A stretch of 53,075 nucleotides of DNA from Planctomycetota bacterium (GTDB taxonomy: Bacteria > Planctomycetota > SZUA-567), in the NCBI GenBank assembly GCA_031254915.1, contig JAIRTL010000013.1:1-53075 (forward strand), given 5' to 3'. Positions 16,441-26,616 of the stretch are shown here, in pieces. A program made the translations under genes and the position numbers. The notes below the pieces were generated by a model. That model was given only the letters and a program-made list of their open reading frames with translations, was not told the DNA's origin and did not search any database. Position 1 is the first letter of the stretch, and each line of letters opens with the position of its first letter.

Positions 16441-17311
16441 AGCGGTCTCCATTTCCGTTGTACGCCGCCGTCATGCCGCCGCGTTCGCGCTCCCCCCGCC
16501 AGCCCCAATCGAGTTTTTGGCGCAGCACCTTGAAGCGTCCGCGCGGCGGCGACAACAGCCGCACAGTCCGCGTCGACGCGCGCACCTCCACCACATCGCC
16601 CGGGGCGACATGGAACCGGCGCATGCCGTCGGCGGCGAGCTCCGCCCGGTCCTCGCCGAACTGCCGGAGCCTGATCGTCTCGGACGGACCAAGCACCATC
16701 GGACGATTGGCGAGCTGGTGCGGACAGATCGGCGCGACGATGACGGCCTGGAGCTCCGGGCTCGCCACGGGACCGCCGGCGGACAGGGCGTAGGCGGTGG
16801 ATCCCGTGGGGGTGGCGACGATGATGCCGTCGCCGCGCGTGTACATGACGTCCTCGTCATCCACGGAGACGGCGAGCGGAACGATCCGCCCGGGGAGCCT
16901 GGCGGAGAGCACGAATTCGTTCAGGGCGCCTCCGCGCCAGACATCCCCGCCGTCACGGAGCACGCGCGCGTCCAAAGTCATGCGCCGACTTTCAGCCAAA
17001 CCGCCTCCGAGCGCGAGGGAGATCGTCTCCATGATCCCGCCGGGGGGATTGTCCGCGAGGTAGCCGAGCCGCCCGACGTTGAAGGCGAGGATAGGCGGAA
17101 TTTCGTCGCCGAAGCGCTGCACCGCCCCGAGGACAGTGCCGTCGCCGCCGAAAACGACGGCCATGTCGGCCCTGATGCGGGACAGGTCGTCGGCGAGATC
17201 GAGCGACAGCACGGCACGGCAGCCGCAACGCCCCAGTTCGTCCCGCGCGTCCTCCGCGAAGCGGACGGCGTCCGGCTTGTCAGGATTGGCGATAATGACC
17301 AGATCTCCCAA
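16430..17311 (-). CDS. nadK: NAD kinase
   Basis: NadK phosphorylates NAD to NADP. The 293-residue protein has the GGDGT motif (55-59, Asp57 catalytic), ALNEFVLSA, TRGDGIIVATPTGSTAYALSAGGP and a C-terminal beta domain, all typical. The frame is open to 17830 but that part overlaps the ROK gene. No ATG is available near the domain start; I chose the TTG at 17311 because GGAG lies six bases upstream and it begins right before VIIANPDKP, where family members start. It follows the ROK gene by 47 bases and overlaps nadC. Confidence 0.92.
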   Translation of the reverse strand: MGDLVIIANPDKPDAVRFAEDARDELGRCGCRAVLSLDLADDLSRIRADMAVVFGGDGTVLGAVQRFGDEIPPILAFNVGRLGYLADNPPGGIMETISLALGGGLAESRRMTLDARVLRDGGDVWRGGALNEFVLSARLPGRIVPLAVSVDDEDVMYTRGDGIIVATPTGSTAYALSAGGPVASPELQAVIVAPICPHQLANRPMVLGPSETIRLRQFGEDRAELAADGMRRFHVAPGDVVEVRASTRTVRLLSPPRGRFKVLRQKLDWGWRGERERGGMTAAYNGNGDRYEL

Positions 17312-17358
17312 GATCGTCTCCAACGCCGACGGCGCGGCGTCCGTCCCATCCCCGTTTT

Positions 17359-18369
17359 CTATCCGTTCATCACTTCCTGGTCGAAGCGATGCATGGCGTG
17401 CGCGGCGGCGCCGAGGCCGACGGCATGGTCGCCCAATTGGGCTAGGGTGATTTTCGTATCCTTGTACGACGCTTCCGGCCAAGTGCGCTGCCGGGCGGAT
17501 TCCTTGACGATCGGCATCAATTCCTTCCCGAGCGACTCGAAGACGCCGCCGCCGATGACGATCATGTCGGGACCGAGAAGCGTAATGTAGGCGGCGACAC
17601 CGACGCCCAGATAGTGCGCCAGTTCGCGTAGCGCGTCCACCGCCACGCCGTCCTCGGAACGGTAGGCTTCGAGGAGCGCGGAGGATTTGATCGTCGCGTA
17701 GCTGCCGTTGGGAACCATTTCGGACAGGAGGGACGCCCTGCCCTCCTGGATGATTTCCCAAGCGATGCGCCGCGCCATGCCGGTTTTCGAGGCGTACGCC
17801 TCGAGGCAGCCTTTGTGGCCGCAGCCGCACTTGCGCCCGCCCTCTTGAACGATGATGTGGCCCATCTCGGCGGCCATGCTGTTTTCACCGACGATGAGCT
17901 CGCCGTGAAAGCACATGCCGCCGCCGATGCCGGTGCCGACGAACAGGCCGACGAGCGTTTTCGATCCTTTGCCGGCGCCGAAGACGTATTCGCCGTAGAC
18001 GCCGGCGTTGCCGTCGTTGACGCCGTAGCAGTGGCGGGTGGTGAACGTCTCCATGTTCTTGATGAGGGGCGCGTTTTTCCAGCCGGGCAGATTCGGCGCG
18101 AAAGCGGTGGTGCCGTCAGGAAGCACCGGGGTGGGCACGCCGATGCCGATGGCGGTGAGGTCCTCGAGGGCGAGCCCTTCCACTTCCGCCGCCTCGAGCA
18201 TGGTCACGGCGGCGCGTTCGCAGACCGCCTTGAAGCCCTGCTCGCCTTTGGTCTTCTTCTTCGCGGTGGAAAGGACGTTGCCGTCCTCGTCCGCGACCAT
18301 GGCGAGTATTTTCGTGCCGCCCACATCGATGCCGCCGAACAGACGGCCGCCGCTCGCTTTTTTGGCCAT
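17359..18369 (-). CDS. ROK-family sugar kinase (glucokinase-like)
   Basis: ROK kinases phosphorylate hexoses, often glucose or N-acetyl sugars. The 336-residue protein has the ATP loop GGIDVGGTK (12-20), GIGVPTP, the catalytic Asp119 in GVNDGNAGVYGE, VGTGIGGG and the zinc-binding CGCGHKGCLEA (181-191) after EMGHI. It has no HTH domain, so it is an enzyme and not a NagC/XylR-type repressor. The ATG at 18369 follows GGAGGA by five bases and lies 23 bases after pyrG. Exact substrate cannot be read from sequence; glucokinase is most likely. It sits in a run pyrG-ROK-nadK-nadC of household genes. Confidence 0.9.
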   Translation of the reverse strand: MAKKASGGRLFGGIDVGGTKILAMVADEDGNVLSTAKKKTKGEQGFKAVCERAAVTMLEAAEVEGLALEDLTAIGIGVPTPVLPDGTTAFAPNLPGWKNAPLIKNMETFTTRHCYGVNDGNAGVYGEYVFGAGKGSKTLVGLFVGTGIGGGMCFHGELIVGENSMAAEMGHIIVQEGGRKCGCGHKGCLEAYASKTGMARRIAWEIIQEGRASLLSEMVPNGSYATIKSSALLEAYRSEDGVAVDALRELAHYLGVGVAAYITLLGPDMIVIGGGVFESLGKELMPIVKESARQRTWPEASYKDTKITLAQLGDHAVGLGAAAHAMHRFDQEVMNG

Positions 18370-18392
18370 TCCAGTCCTCCGAAAATGGTCGT

Positions 18393-20060
<1,668 letters not shown>

Positions 20061-20166
20061 TCACCCGCCCCGCCCGGCGTCAGCCGGGGCCTCCTCCAAG
20101 AACGGGCGCGGTCATCGTATCATGATTTCGGTTGCGACGCGCCGACTCCCTGATCGGCGTCCGACG

Positions 20167-21333
20167 TCATCCCTTCCAGGTCACGCTCATTTCGCGGAGC
20201 CTGGCGACGACCTTCGGCATTTCGGCGACGATTTTCCGCGCGTCGGCGTCGGTGTTTTCGTGACTCAGCGAGACGCGGATCGATCCGTGCGCGATTTCCA
20301 CCGGCACGCCGCAGGCCAAAAGCACATGCGACGGCTCAAGGCTTCCGCTCGTGCACGCGGAACCCGACGAAACCTGAATGCCCGACATATTGAGATAGCC
20401 AAGGATTGCCTCGCCTTCCGCCCCCTCGGCGCAGACCGACAGCAGGTTCGGGATGCGGCTTTCCGGGTCGCCGTTGCGGCGTATCTTCGGAATAGCGGAG
20501 GAGACGCCTTTCCAGATTTCCTCGATCAATTTTCTTTGTCTCGGACCGTCTTCGATATATCTCGGCGCGAGTTCGGCCGCCTTGCCCATGCCGACCGCGC
20601 CCGGGACGTTGCTGGTGCCGGCGCGACGGTTGTTTTCCTGGCCGCCGCCGTGAATGAACGGGGCGAGCCGCGTCCCCCTCCTGAGGTACAGCGCACCGAT
20701 GCCCTTGGGGCCATGGAACTTGTGGGCGGAAAGGGAAAGCATGTCAACGGCGAGCTCATCGACGTCGACCTTGATTTTCCCGACCGTCTGGCAGGCGTCG
20801 GTGTGGAACGCGACCTTCTTTTCCTTCGCGATCGCAGCCAGTTCGCGGATCGGTTCGATAGTGCCGATCTCATTGTTGGCGTGCATGATGGAGACAAGAC
20901 CGGTGTCTTCGCGGATCGCTTTCCCCAATTCCTCCGGGTCGACCCTCCCGACGGAATCGACAGGGAGAACGGTATAGTCGCCATAGCCGTTTTCCTTGAG
21001 AAATTCGAGCGGCTCGAGAACAGCGTGGTGTTCGATCGCCGTCGTCACGACATGCTTCTTTTTACCCGTGAGCACGGTGGAGTGGAGGACCCAATTGTCG
21101 GATTCCGTCGCGCCGGCGGTGAAATACACTTCTTCCGGCTTCGCGCCGATGAGGGCGGCAAGCTTCTCCCTCGCCTCGTCGAGCGCCATTCTGGCCTGGC
21201 GGCCCATCTCGTAGTATTGGGAAGCGGAGTTGCCGTACTTTGCGGTGCAATACGGTTCCATCGCCTTCACCACCTCCGGATCGGGTCTGGTGGTGGCGGC
21301 GTTGTCCGCATAGACGAATTCGTTATCGCTCAT
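20167..21333 (-). CDS. Cysteine desulfurase (NifS/IscS type)
   Basis: This PLP enzyme takes sulfur from cysteine for iron-sulfur clusters and thio-cofactors. The 388-residue protein shows YADNAATTRPDPEV at the start, TAGATESDNWV, the PLP histidine region AIEHHAVLEPLE, HTDACQTVGKI, the PLP lysine in SAHKFHGPKGIGALY, GGGQENNRRAGTSNVPG and the active-site cysteine in SSGSACTSGSLEPSHVL, followed by IRVSLSHENT. The Cys-loop is of the NifS/IscS (group I) type. The open frame extends to 21447, but AGGGA lies six bases before the ATG at 21333. No iscU, iscR or nifU adjoins it. The 326 bp up to ruvA on the other strand shows nothing I can name. Confidence 0.94.
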   Translation of the reverse strand: MSDNEFVYADNAATTRPDPEVVKAMEPYCTAKYGNSASQYYEMGRQARMALDEAREKLAALIGAKPEEVYFTAGATESDNWVLHSTVLTGKKKHVVTTAIEHHAVLEPLEFLKENGYGDYTVLPVDSVGRVDPEELGKAIREDTGLVSIMHANNEIGTIEPIRELAAIAKEKKVAFHTDACQTVGKIKVDVDELAVDMLSLSAHKFHGPKGIGALYLRRGTRLAPFIHGGGQENNRRAGTSNVPGAVGMGKAAELAPRYIEDGPRQRKLIEEIWKGVSSAIPKIRRNGDPESRIPNLLSVCAEGAEGEAILGYLNMSGIQVSSGSACTSGSLEPSHVLLACGVPVEIAHGSIRVSLSHENTDADARKIVAEMPKVVARLREMSVTWKG

Positions 21334-21659
21334 GACGTTCCCTCGCTTTCTCTGAGGCGCCGTCGGCGGCGGTCTTTCAATCGCGGCCCATCCGCTTACA
21401 GGCCGCGGCCGGCTGGAAGCCAACGGCATGACCGGACCATGATCCAAACGGCCGGGGCCGGATCGGCGTCGTCTTGCCTGTCACATATGGGTGATTATCT
21501 CACATGCCCGCAAGTTCGGCAAGGCCCATTTCCGTCCCGGGTTGAGAGTCGGCGCGGGCGGCGATTTTTTGCTGACAGCATGACCGCATACCGGTAGACT
21601 GACGGGCGATCGACGTTTCCCATGACCGCCAGGACAATTTTCCCATTCGGAACCTGCCC

Positions 21660-22235
21660 ATGTACAACCACATACGCGGTATCGTCGTCCACAAATCCCC
21701 CTCCCAAGTCATAGTGGAGGCGGGAGGTTTGGGATACGAACTCACCATTCCCCTCTCCGCGTCGGGACGCATCCCGCCGCCCGGCGGCGAGACGACCATC
21801 CTCGTCCATCTTATCGTCCGCGAGGACGCTCTGCGTCTCATCGGTTTCTCGAACGAGGGGGAACGCGCGCTATTCCGGGAGCTTATCGAGCTTTCCGGCG
21901 TCGGTCCGTCGATGGCGCTGCAAATCCTTTCCGGCATGACGCCGGCGGAGTTCTTGCAGGCGGTGGACCGGCAGGACGCCGACGCCCTCAAGAGGATCAA
22001 GGGGATCGGCGACAAGATGGCCAAGCGCATCATCCTCGAGATGAAGGGGGCGAAGATGCTGTTGACGCCGGAAGACGGCGGAAACGCCGTCGGCGCCGGT
22101 GTGCCCGCGGAGGCGGTGCAGGCGCTCGTCACCTTGGGGATAATCCAGAACGAGGCGGTGCGGCGGGTGCAGCGCGCGCTCAAGGACAACCCCGACGCAA
22201 CCGTCGAGGAGCTCATCAAGGCGGCGCTCCGATGA
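21660..22235 (+). CDS. ruvA: Holliday junction branch migration protein RuvA
   Basis: RuvA binds four-way DNA junctions and loads the RuvB motor. The 191-residue protein has the N-terminal OB fold (MYNHIRGIVVHKSPSQVIVEAGGLGYELTIP is the usual opening), the helix-hairpin-helix pair FRELIELSGVGPSMALQILSG and LKRIKGIGDKMAKRIILEMK, and a short C-terminal domain (about 145-191) that contacts RuvB. The ribosome site is weak. The stop codon overlaps the next start by four bases (ATGA), so the flavoprotein is co-translated. ruvB and ruvC are not in the window. Confidence 0.96.
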   Translation: MYNHIRGIVVHKSPSQVIVEAGGLGYELTIPLSASGRIPPPGGETTILVHLIVREDALRLIGFSNEGERALFRELIELSGVGPSMALQILSGMTPAEFLQAVDRQDADALKRIKGIGDKMAKRIILEMKGAKMLLTPEDGGNAVGAGVPAEAVQALVTLGIIQNEAVRRVQRALKDNPDATVEELIKAALR

Positions 22236-23467
22236 AGACGGTCCGCGTGGTCGGCGGCGGTCCGGCCGGGCTCGCCGCCGCCATCTTCGCCGCCAACGCC
22301 GGGGCAAGGGTCGTTGTTCACGAAAAGAACGAGGCGTGCGGCGTGAAACTGCTCGCCACCGGAGGCGGCCGCTGCAACATCGGCAACCTCCGGCCCATGG
22401 AGGAATGGCCGCCCCTCTTCGCAAAACGCGGCCGTTTCATTGTCCCCGCCCTCGATCACCTTTCCACCGAACGAACCCGCGCCTGGCTTGGCATCATCGG
22501 CGTTCCCACCATGACCCCGGATGGCGCGCGCCTGTACCCGAAATCGCAGTCCGCCGCCCAGGTGCGCGCCGCTCTGGTCGAAGAGGCGTTGCGCCTCGAA
22601 GCGACGATCGAAACGCGCAGCCGGATCGACCGCATCCTTTCGAAAGGGGAGAATCGGCTTCGCCTCGTGCGGAACGGCATTGAAATGCCGGCCGACGCCG
22701 TGATTCTCGCCTGCGGCGGAAAAAGCCTGCCCGGCTCGGGGTCGTCCGGCGACGGTTTCCGCCTCGCCCGCGATCTCGGCCACACAATCGCGCCGCCGGT
22801 TCCGGGATTGGTCGGGCTGAGGGCGAAGGCGTGGAACAACGATCTCGCCGGCCTGGTCCTGCCGGCCGCCAAAGCGACCTTTCGGACAAAGGGAAGCGGA
22901 ACCGTTACAGGCGAAGGCGAACTCCTCCTCACCCATAACGGCGTCTCCGGCCCGGCGGTGCTGGACCTTTCCGGCGCGCTGGCGCGGGCGCTCGAGGACA
23001 ATCCCGGCGCTTCCAGGCGGCTCGGCATCGCATGGGACGCCGCGATGACGATCGACAGGTGGCGAAAACGGATCATCGGCTGGCGGAAAGCCCGGGCCAA
23101 CATGCGGGTGGAGACGCTCCTGGCGGAATCGGTCCCGAAAAAGCTTGCCCGCTGGCTGTCGGCGCGTGCCCGACTCGAGGAAAACGCCGCAGTCGGCTCC
23201 ATCGCGTCCGCGAGAGTGGAGGCGTTGGCGCAGCAGCTTGGTCATTGTCCTCTCGAAATATACGCAACCGAAGGCTGGGACCGGGCGATGGTCACGAAGG
23301 GCGGCGTCGCCCTGCGCGAAATCGATCCGAAAACGCTGGCCAGCCGACTGGTCCCCGGACTCCATTTCGCCGGCGAGGTCGTGGACATCGACGGCCCGTG
23401 CGGCGGCTATAACCTGCAATGGACGTTTTCCAGCGGCGCGCTGGCTGGAGAGTCGGCGGCGGAATGA
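22232..23467 (+). CDS. HI0933/BaiN-type FAD-dependent oxidoreductase
   Basis: The 411-residue flavoprotein has the dinucleotide loop GGGPAGLAAAIFAANAGARVVVHEKN at the N-terminus, KLLATGGGRCNIGN, LILACGGKSLPGSGSSGDGF in the middle and the C-terminal GLHFAGEVVDIDGPCGGYNLQWTFSSGALAG, the full mark set of the HI0933 family. Family members are reductases of mostly unknown substrate; BaiN acts in bile-acid dehydroxylation in gut clostridia, but that role cannot be assumed here. It overlaps ruvA by four bases. Confidence 0.9.
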   Translation: MKTVRVVGGGPAGLAAAIFAANAGARVVVHEKNEACGVKLLATGGGRCNIGNLRPMEEWPPLFAKRGRFIVPALDHLSTERTRAWLGIIGVPTMTPDGARLYPKSQSAAQVRAALVEEALRLEATIETRSRIDRILSKGENRLRLVRNGIEMPADAVILACGGKSLPGSGSSGDGFRLARDLGHTIAPPVPGLVGLRAKAWNNDLAGLVLPAAKATFRTKGSGTVTGEGELLLTHNGVSGPAVLDLSGALARALEDNPGASRRLGIAWDAAMTIDRWRKRIIGWRKARANMRVETLLAESVPKKLARWLSARARLEENAAVGSIASARVEALAQQLGHCPLEIYATEGWDRAMVTKGGVALREIDPKTLASRLVPGLHFAGEVVDIDGPCGGYNLQWTFSSGALAGESAAE

Positions 23468-23524
23468 TGCGGTTGCGGCCCCCCTCAAGCGGAAACTCAA
23501 AAAAGAGCGGGCTCGTTCGTTCCA

Positions 23525-23750
23525 ATGAATCATGGCGGTATCGGCGTGGAGCGTCTGCGCATGCTCGTCGACTTCCGGCCGCACGGCGCGCTCGCCGAGG
23601 CGCTTGGCTGCTTCATTCCGAAGGCGGGCGTGTCAGGCAGGCAGGCAGAACCGCCTGATCGGTCCGGACGGCGAAATCCTGTGGGCGCTCCGCCACGGGA
23701 TCAAGGAACAACCCGACTTCGACGCGATCCCCAGAGACCTGTCGGCGTAG
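23525..23750 (+). pseudogene. Small unknown gene split by a (CAGG)3 repeat
   Basis: Two overlapping frames each look coding on one side. The first starts at the ATG 23525 and reads MNHGGIGVERLRMLVDFRPH and on to KAGVSGRQ. The second, one base out of phase, reads NRLIGPDGEILWALRHGIKE and ends DAIPRDLSA at the stop 23748-23750. The switch lies on CAGGCAGGCAGGCAG (23634-23648). Removing one 4-base unit joins them into one 73-residue product. No function is recognised. It lies between the flavoprotein gene and mutM, with no clear ribosome site. It may be a decayed gene, a phase-variable gene or an assembly error. Confidence 0.45.
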
Positions 23751-23751
23751 A

Positions 23752-24573
23752 CTACGCCTGGCAACGGGGACAGAAGAAGGTCGACCGCCCGCACTGACGG
23801 ACGGAGGCGACAGGCGCGCCGCAACGCGGGCACGGTCCGCCCGCGCGCCCGTACACCTTGAGCCGGCGCTGGAACCCGCCTTCCCCGCCGTCAACCCCAC
23901 GATACGATCTGATGGTGGAACCGCCGCTCCGGAGCGCGCGCCGAAGGACGGAGCGGACCTCTTTTACGAGCCTGGCCCATTCATCCCCCGTCAGGCTTCC
24001 CGCCGGGCGGCGCGGATCGACGCCGGCGGCGAAGAGCGCTTCGCTGGAGTAGATGTTCCCGACGCCGACCACGAAACGCTGATCCATAAGAAACGCTTTC
24101 ACCGGCGCGCGGCGTTTTTCTGCAAGAGTCTGGAGCGCTCCCTGGGTGAATCCGCGCTCGAGCGGTTCGAGACCGAGGCGGGCAAGCTCCGGAAGTTCCG
24201 TACCGCTGGGCGGCGCGGCGAACGCTTTCATGAAGCCGAAGCGCCGGGCGTCCTCGTAGCGGAGTTCGTCCCCCCCTTCGAGGCGGACGACGATCCGGTC
24301 ATGCGCCCGCCGGGGCGTGTCCGCCGGTTCGATGCGAAACGCCCCAGTCATGCCGAGGTGGGCAAGCAGCCCCCTCCCCTCATCGCATTCGATCACGATG
24401 TATTTCGCCCGCCGGCGCACGCTGCGGATCGCGAGTCCGGACAGCTTCCCGGCCAGCTTGGCGTCGCAGACGGCGCGGGTTTTCCCGAGCACGCGCACGC
24501 CGGCGACCACCCTGCCGGCGAGTTCCCGCCGGAGGGCGCGGACGACTGTTTCCACTTCGGGGAGTTCGGGCAT
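23752..24573 (-). CDS. mutM: Formamidopyrimidine-DNA glycosylase
   Basis: Fpg removes oxidised purines such as 8-oxoguanine and cleaves the abasic site. The 273-residue protein starts MPELPEVETV with the catalytic Pro2 and Glu3, has the conserved lysine in RRAKYIVIE, the H2TH region FVVGVGNIYSSEALFAAGVDP, GGSTIRSYRGVDG and the C-terminal zinc finger CPRCGAPVASVRQCGRSTFFCPRCQ with four cysteines. The ATG at 24573 has GAGG about nine bases upstream and lies 6 bases after the flavoprotein gene, so both share a transcript. The 3' end abuts the small split gene on the opposite strand. Confidence 0.97.
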   Translation of the reverse strand: MPELPEVETVVRALRRELAGRVVAGVRVLGKTRAVCDAKLAGKLSGLAIRSVRRRAKYIVIECDEGRGLLAHLGMTGAFRIEPADTPRRAHDRIVVRLEGGDELRYEDARRFGFMKAFAAPPSGTELPELARLGLEPLERGFTQGALQTLAEKRRAPVKAFLMDQRFVVGVGNIYSSEALFAAGVDPRRPAGSLTGDEWARLVKEVRSVLRRALRSGGSTIRSYRGVDGGEGGFQRRLKVYGRAGGPCPRCGAPVASVRQCGRSTFFCPRCQA

Positions 24574-24579
24574 GGCGGG

Positions 24580-26013
24580 TTACCTCGCCAAAAGATGACG
24601 GTTGACCATGGCGACGCCGGAAAGCATGGCGCCGACGATGCCGTGGAAGCCCTGGTCGGTGCCGATCAGATACAAGTTTCCGTAGGGCGTTTCGCCGGAG
24701 CGCGACTTGACGGGCGACCCGTAGAGCGCGCCCTCGGTGCGGCTGGTGAAGCGCTCGAGCGTCAGCGGAGTGAAAAGATCGTCAAAGCAGCCGAACGCGC
24801 CGCGTCCGTCCCTGCCCTCATGGATGCGGACGCCGAGAAGCGCCAGATCAGCGGCCATGCCGAGGGCGGTCGCAGTTTTCGCCTCGCGGTATTCCTCCGG
24901 CGCGAGCCGGCGCCAGAGTGGATAGTTGGCGAGCCGCGACATTTTCAGAACCCGCTTTTTCGCCGGTTCCGGCAGGAGGTAGTTGTCCATCGCCAGCGCG
25001 ACGCCGCTTTTCCTCTCCACCAGGGCGGCAGGCCGCCGGAAGGAGAAAGCGTCGTCGAGGGAGAAGAAGATCGCCGTATCCTCCATGCCGATGGACGCGG
25101 AGGGGCGGTCGAGAACCGCTACGCCCTCGACGATCGAGATGCCGGCGGGGATGTCCGCCGTTTCGCCCTCTCGCCGCGACTCCACGAGGCCCAGAGTTTC
25201 GCCGAAGCCGACGGAGGAAAAGATCATATCGGCGCGGAATTCGCGGCCGTCCTCGAGCCGGACGCCGACGGCGCGGCCGCTCCCGACCATCACTCTGGCG
25301 ACGCGCGCGGAGAGGATCAATTCGCCGCCGTCGGCGCGAAAGCGTTCCGCGAGGGTCTCCCACAGCTTTCGCATTCCGGAGAGCGGGCACGCCATGCCGG
25401 ATTCGAACAGGCATTTCCACACCACGCAGAAAAGGAGCCAATCCATGTCGGGAAGCGACCGCGAGCCATCCTTCCCGTCGCCGACGCCGCCCGGATTGCC
25501 GTAAAGCATAACCGGACAGAAAAGCATGTCGACGAGGAGGGGATCGCGAAGATGCGACTCAAGGACCTCCCTGGCGGAAGTCCGCCGGTCGGTGATTTCG
25601 CCTTCGTCCGTCTCGCGGATCAGCGTCCGAAGCCGGTCGAAACCGTCAATCCCGGCGGGGAAGCACTGGGCGATCTGCGAACGGAGGAGTTCCGGGCCGT
25701 TGTCGAAGGCGAGCGTGCAGGAGGGAAAACGGATGCTCGAACGGTTTTGCGGATACAGTTCGAGATCCTTGAATTTGACGCGAAGTTGCCTGAGCAGCTT
25801 GCCCAGCGCCCCCGAACGGCCGTCGGCGCAATAGTTCGTGAAGGCATGCAGGCCGGAGGAAATCTCCATTCCGGCGACGCGGTGCCACGAGTTCATCCCG
25901 CCGAGCCGCGAATGCGCCTCGACGAGACAGACCTTTTTCCCGAAATGGGCCAGCCGGACCGCCGCCGCGAGGCCGGAGGGGCCGGCGCCGATGATCACCG
26001 CGTCGTACGCCAT
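24580..26013 (-). CDS. CrtI/phytoene-desaturase-like FAD oxidoreductase
   Basis: The 477-residue protein has the FAD loop VIIGAGPSGLAAAVRLAHFGKKVCLVEAHSRLGG (residues 6-39), the family middle section (MRKLWETLAERFRADGGELILSARV) and a C-terminal LYLIGTDQGFHGIVGAMLSGVAM strand. This is the layout of carotenoid desaturase/isomerase-like amine oxidases. It follows an acyl carrier protein gene by 18 bases and precedes mutM by 6. No other carotenoid or polyene gene is near. The ACP neighbour suggests a substrate carried as a thioester, but that is inference. The ribosome site (GGAG, 11 bases before the ATG) is a little far. Confidence 0.82.
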   Translation of the reverse strand: MAYDAVIIGAGPSGLAAAVRLAHFGKKVCLVEAHSRLGGMNSWHRVAGMEISSGLHAFTNYCADGRSGALGKLLRQLRVKFKDLELYPQNRSSIRFPSCTLAFDNGPELLRSQIAQCFPAGIDGFDRLRTLIRETDEGEITDRRTSAREVLESHLRDPLLVDMLFCPVMLYGNPGGVGDGKDGSRSLPDMDWLLFCVVWKCLFESGMACPLSGMRKLWETLAERFRADGGELILSARVARVMVGSGRAVGVRLEDGREFRADMIFSSVGFGETLGLVESRREGETADIPAGISIVEGVAVLDRPSASIGMEDTAIFFSLDDAFSFRRPAALVERKSGVALAMDNYLLPEPAKKRVLKMSRLANYPLWRRLAPEEYREAKTATALGMAADLALLGVRIHEGRDGRGAFGCFDDLFTPLTLERFTSRTEGALYGSPVKSRSGETPYGNLYLIGTDQGFHGIVGAMLSGVAMVNRHLLAR

Positions 26014-26031
26014 GACAGCAAGCGCTCCGTG

Positions 26032-26277
26032 CTACTTCCGCACCGCCTCGATGTAATCGACCGTGGAGTCGAGGGTCGCCAGCTTGCCGTAGTCAGCTTC
26101 CGGAACCTCGATCTTGTGACGCTTCCGGAGTTCCATCACGATGTCGAGAAAATCCATGGAATCGAGGTCGAGCTGCTCGCGGAGCGGGAGCGCGCCGTCC
26201 ACCCCGGGCGCTTCGTCCAACCCGGCGACGTCCTGGATAATGTCGAGAACCGCGTTTTTGATTTCGTCCCTGGTCAT
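26032..26277 (-). CDS. Acyl carrier protein
   Basis: The 81-residue acidic protein has the ACP four-helix pattern and the phosphopantetheine serine in LDLDSMDFLDIVMELRKRH (about residues 37-55). It is more divergent than the housekeeping AcpP, which usually reads ADSLDTVEL, so it may be a dedicated ACP for the adjacent CrtI-like enzyme. The ATG at 26277 is placed six bases after AAAGGA; an ATG at 26283 abuts that site. In front of it lie two copies of the palindrome GTCCGGAC (26294-26301, 26319-26326) and an intrinsic terminator, which together look like a regulated leader. Confidence 0.88.
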   Translation of the reverse strand: MTRDEIKNAVLDIIQDVAGLDEAPGVDGALPLREQLDLDSMDFLDIVMELRKRHKIEVPEADYGKLATLDSTVDYIEAVRK

Positions 26278-26332
26278 GCACATTCCTTTCTTCGTCCGGA
26301 CGCGTTCAGCGGATTGCGGTCCGGACGGCGTA

Positions 26333-26359
26333 CAAAAAACGCAACCCCATGGGGTTGCG
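26333..26359 (-). terminator. Terminator-like hairpin in front of the acyl carrier protein gene
   Basis: On the minus strand a perfect 20 base palindrome (26340-26359, CGCAACCCCATGGGGTTGCG) is followed by TTTTTTG. It points toward the ACP gene and lies 56 bases upstream of it, yet no minus-strand gene ends before it: the next gene upstream is on the other strand. It may be a transcription attenuator, or end a short RNA from the 257 bp gap 26360-26616. Confidence 0.7.
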
Positions 26360-26616
26360 GCGGTCTTTGACATCCTGCCGCCGCGGGCATTCCCCGGCCG
26401 ACGGCGCACGGCGATAACCAAACCACATACCGATCGCCATTATATTCCCGGGCGCGGGCATGTAAACCCAAAAGCGGATCCGGAAATCCCGCGAACGTCG
26501 GGGCGCGCTTTCTTTTGACTTTTCGCGGCAAAGGGGTACGGTATTGGCGATCCGTCCCGCGACGCGCGGCGGGTGGCGGGCGGAGCGATCCGGGTGAACG
26601 ATTCGGGAGAAGGCAT

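Noticed and set aside
17312-17830. Longer nadK and ROK frames extending into upstream genes
   Set aside because: The extensions are Arg-rich out-of-frame readings of neighbouring genes; conserved domains begin at the starts given.
26294-26326. Two GTCCGGAC palindromes in front of the ACP gene as a proven operator
   Set aside because: Eight-base palindromes are expected by chance in GC-rich DNA; kept only as a remark in the ACP entry.
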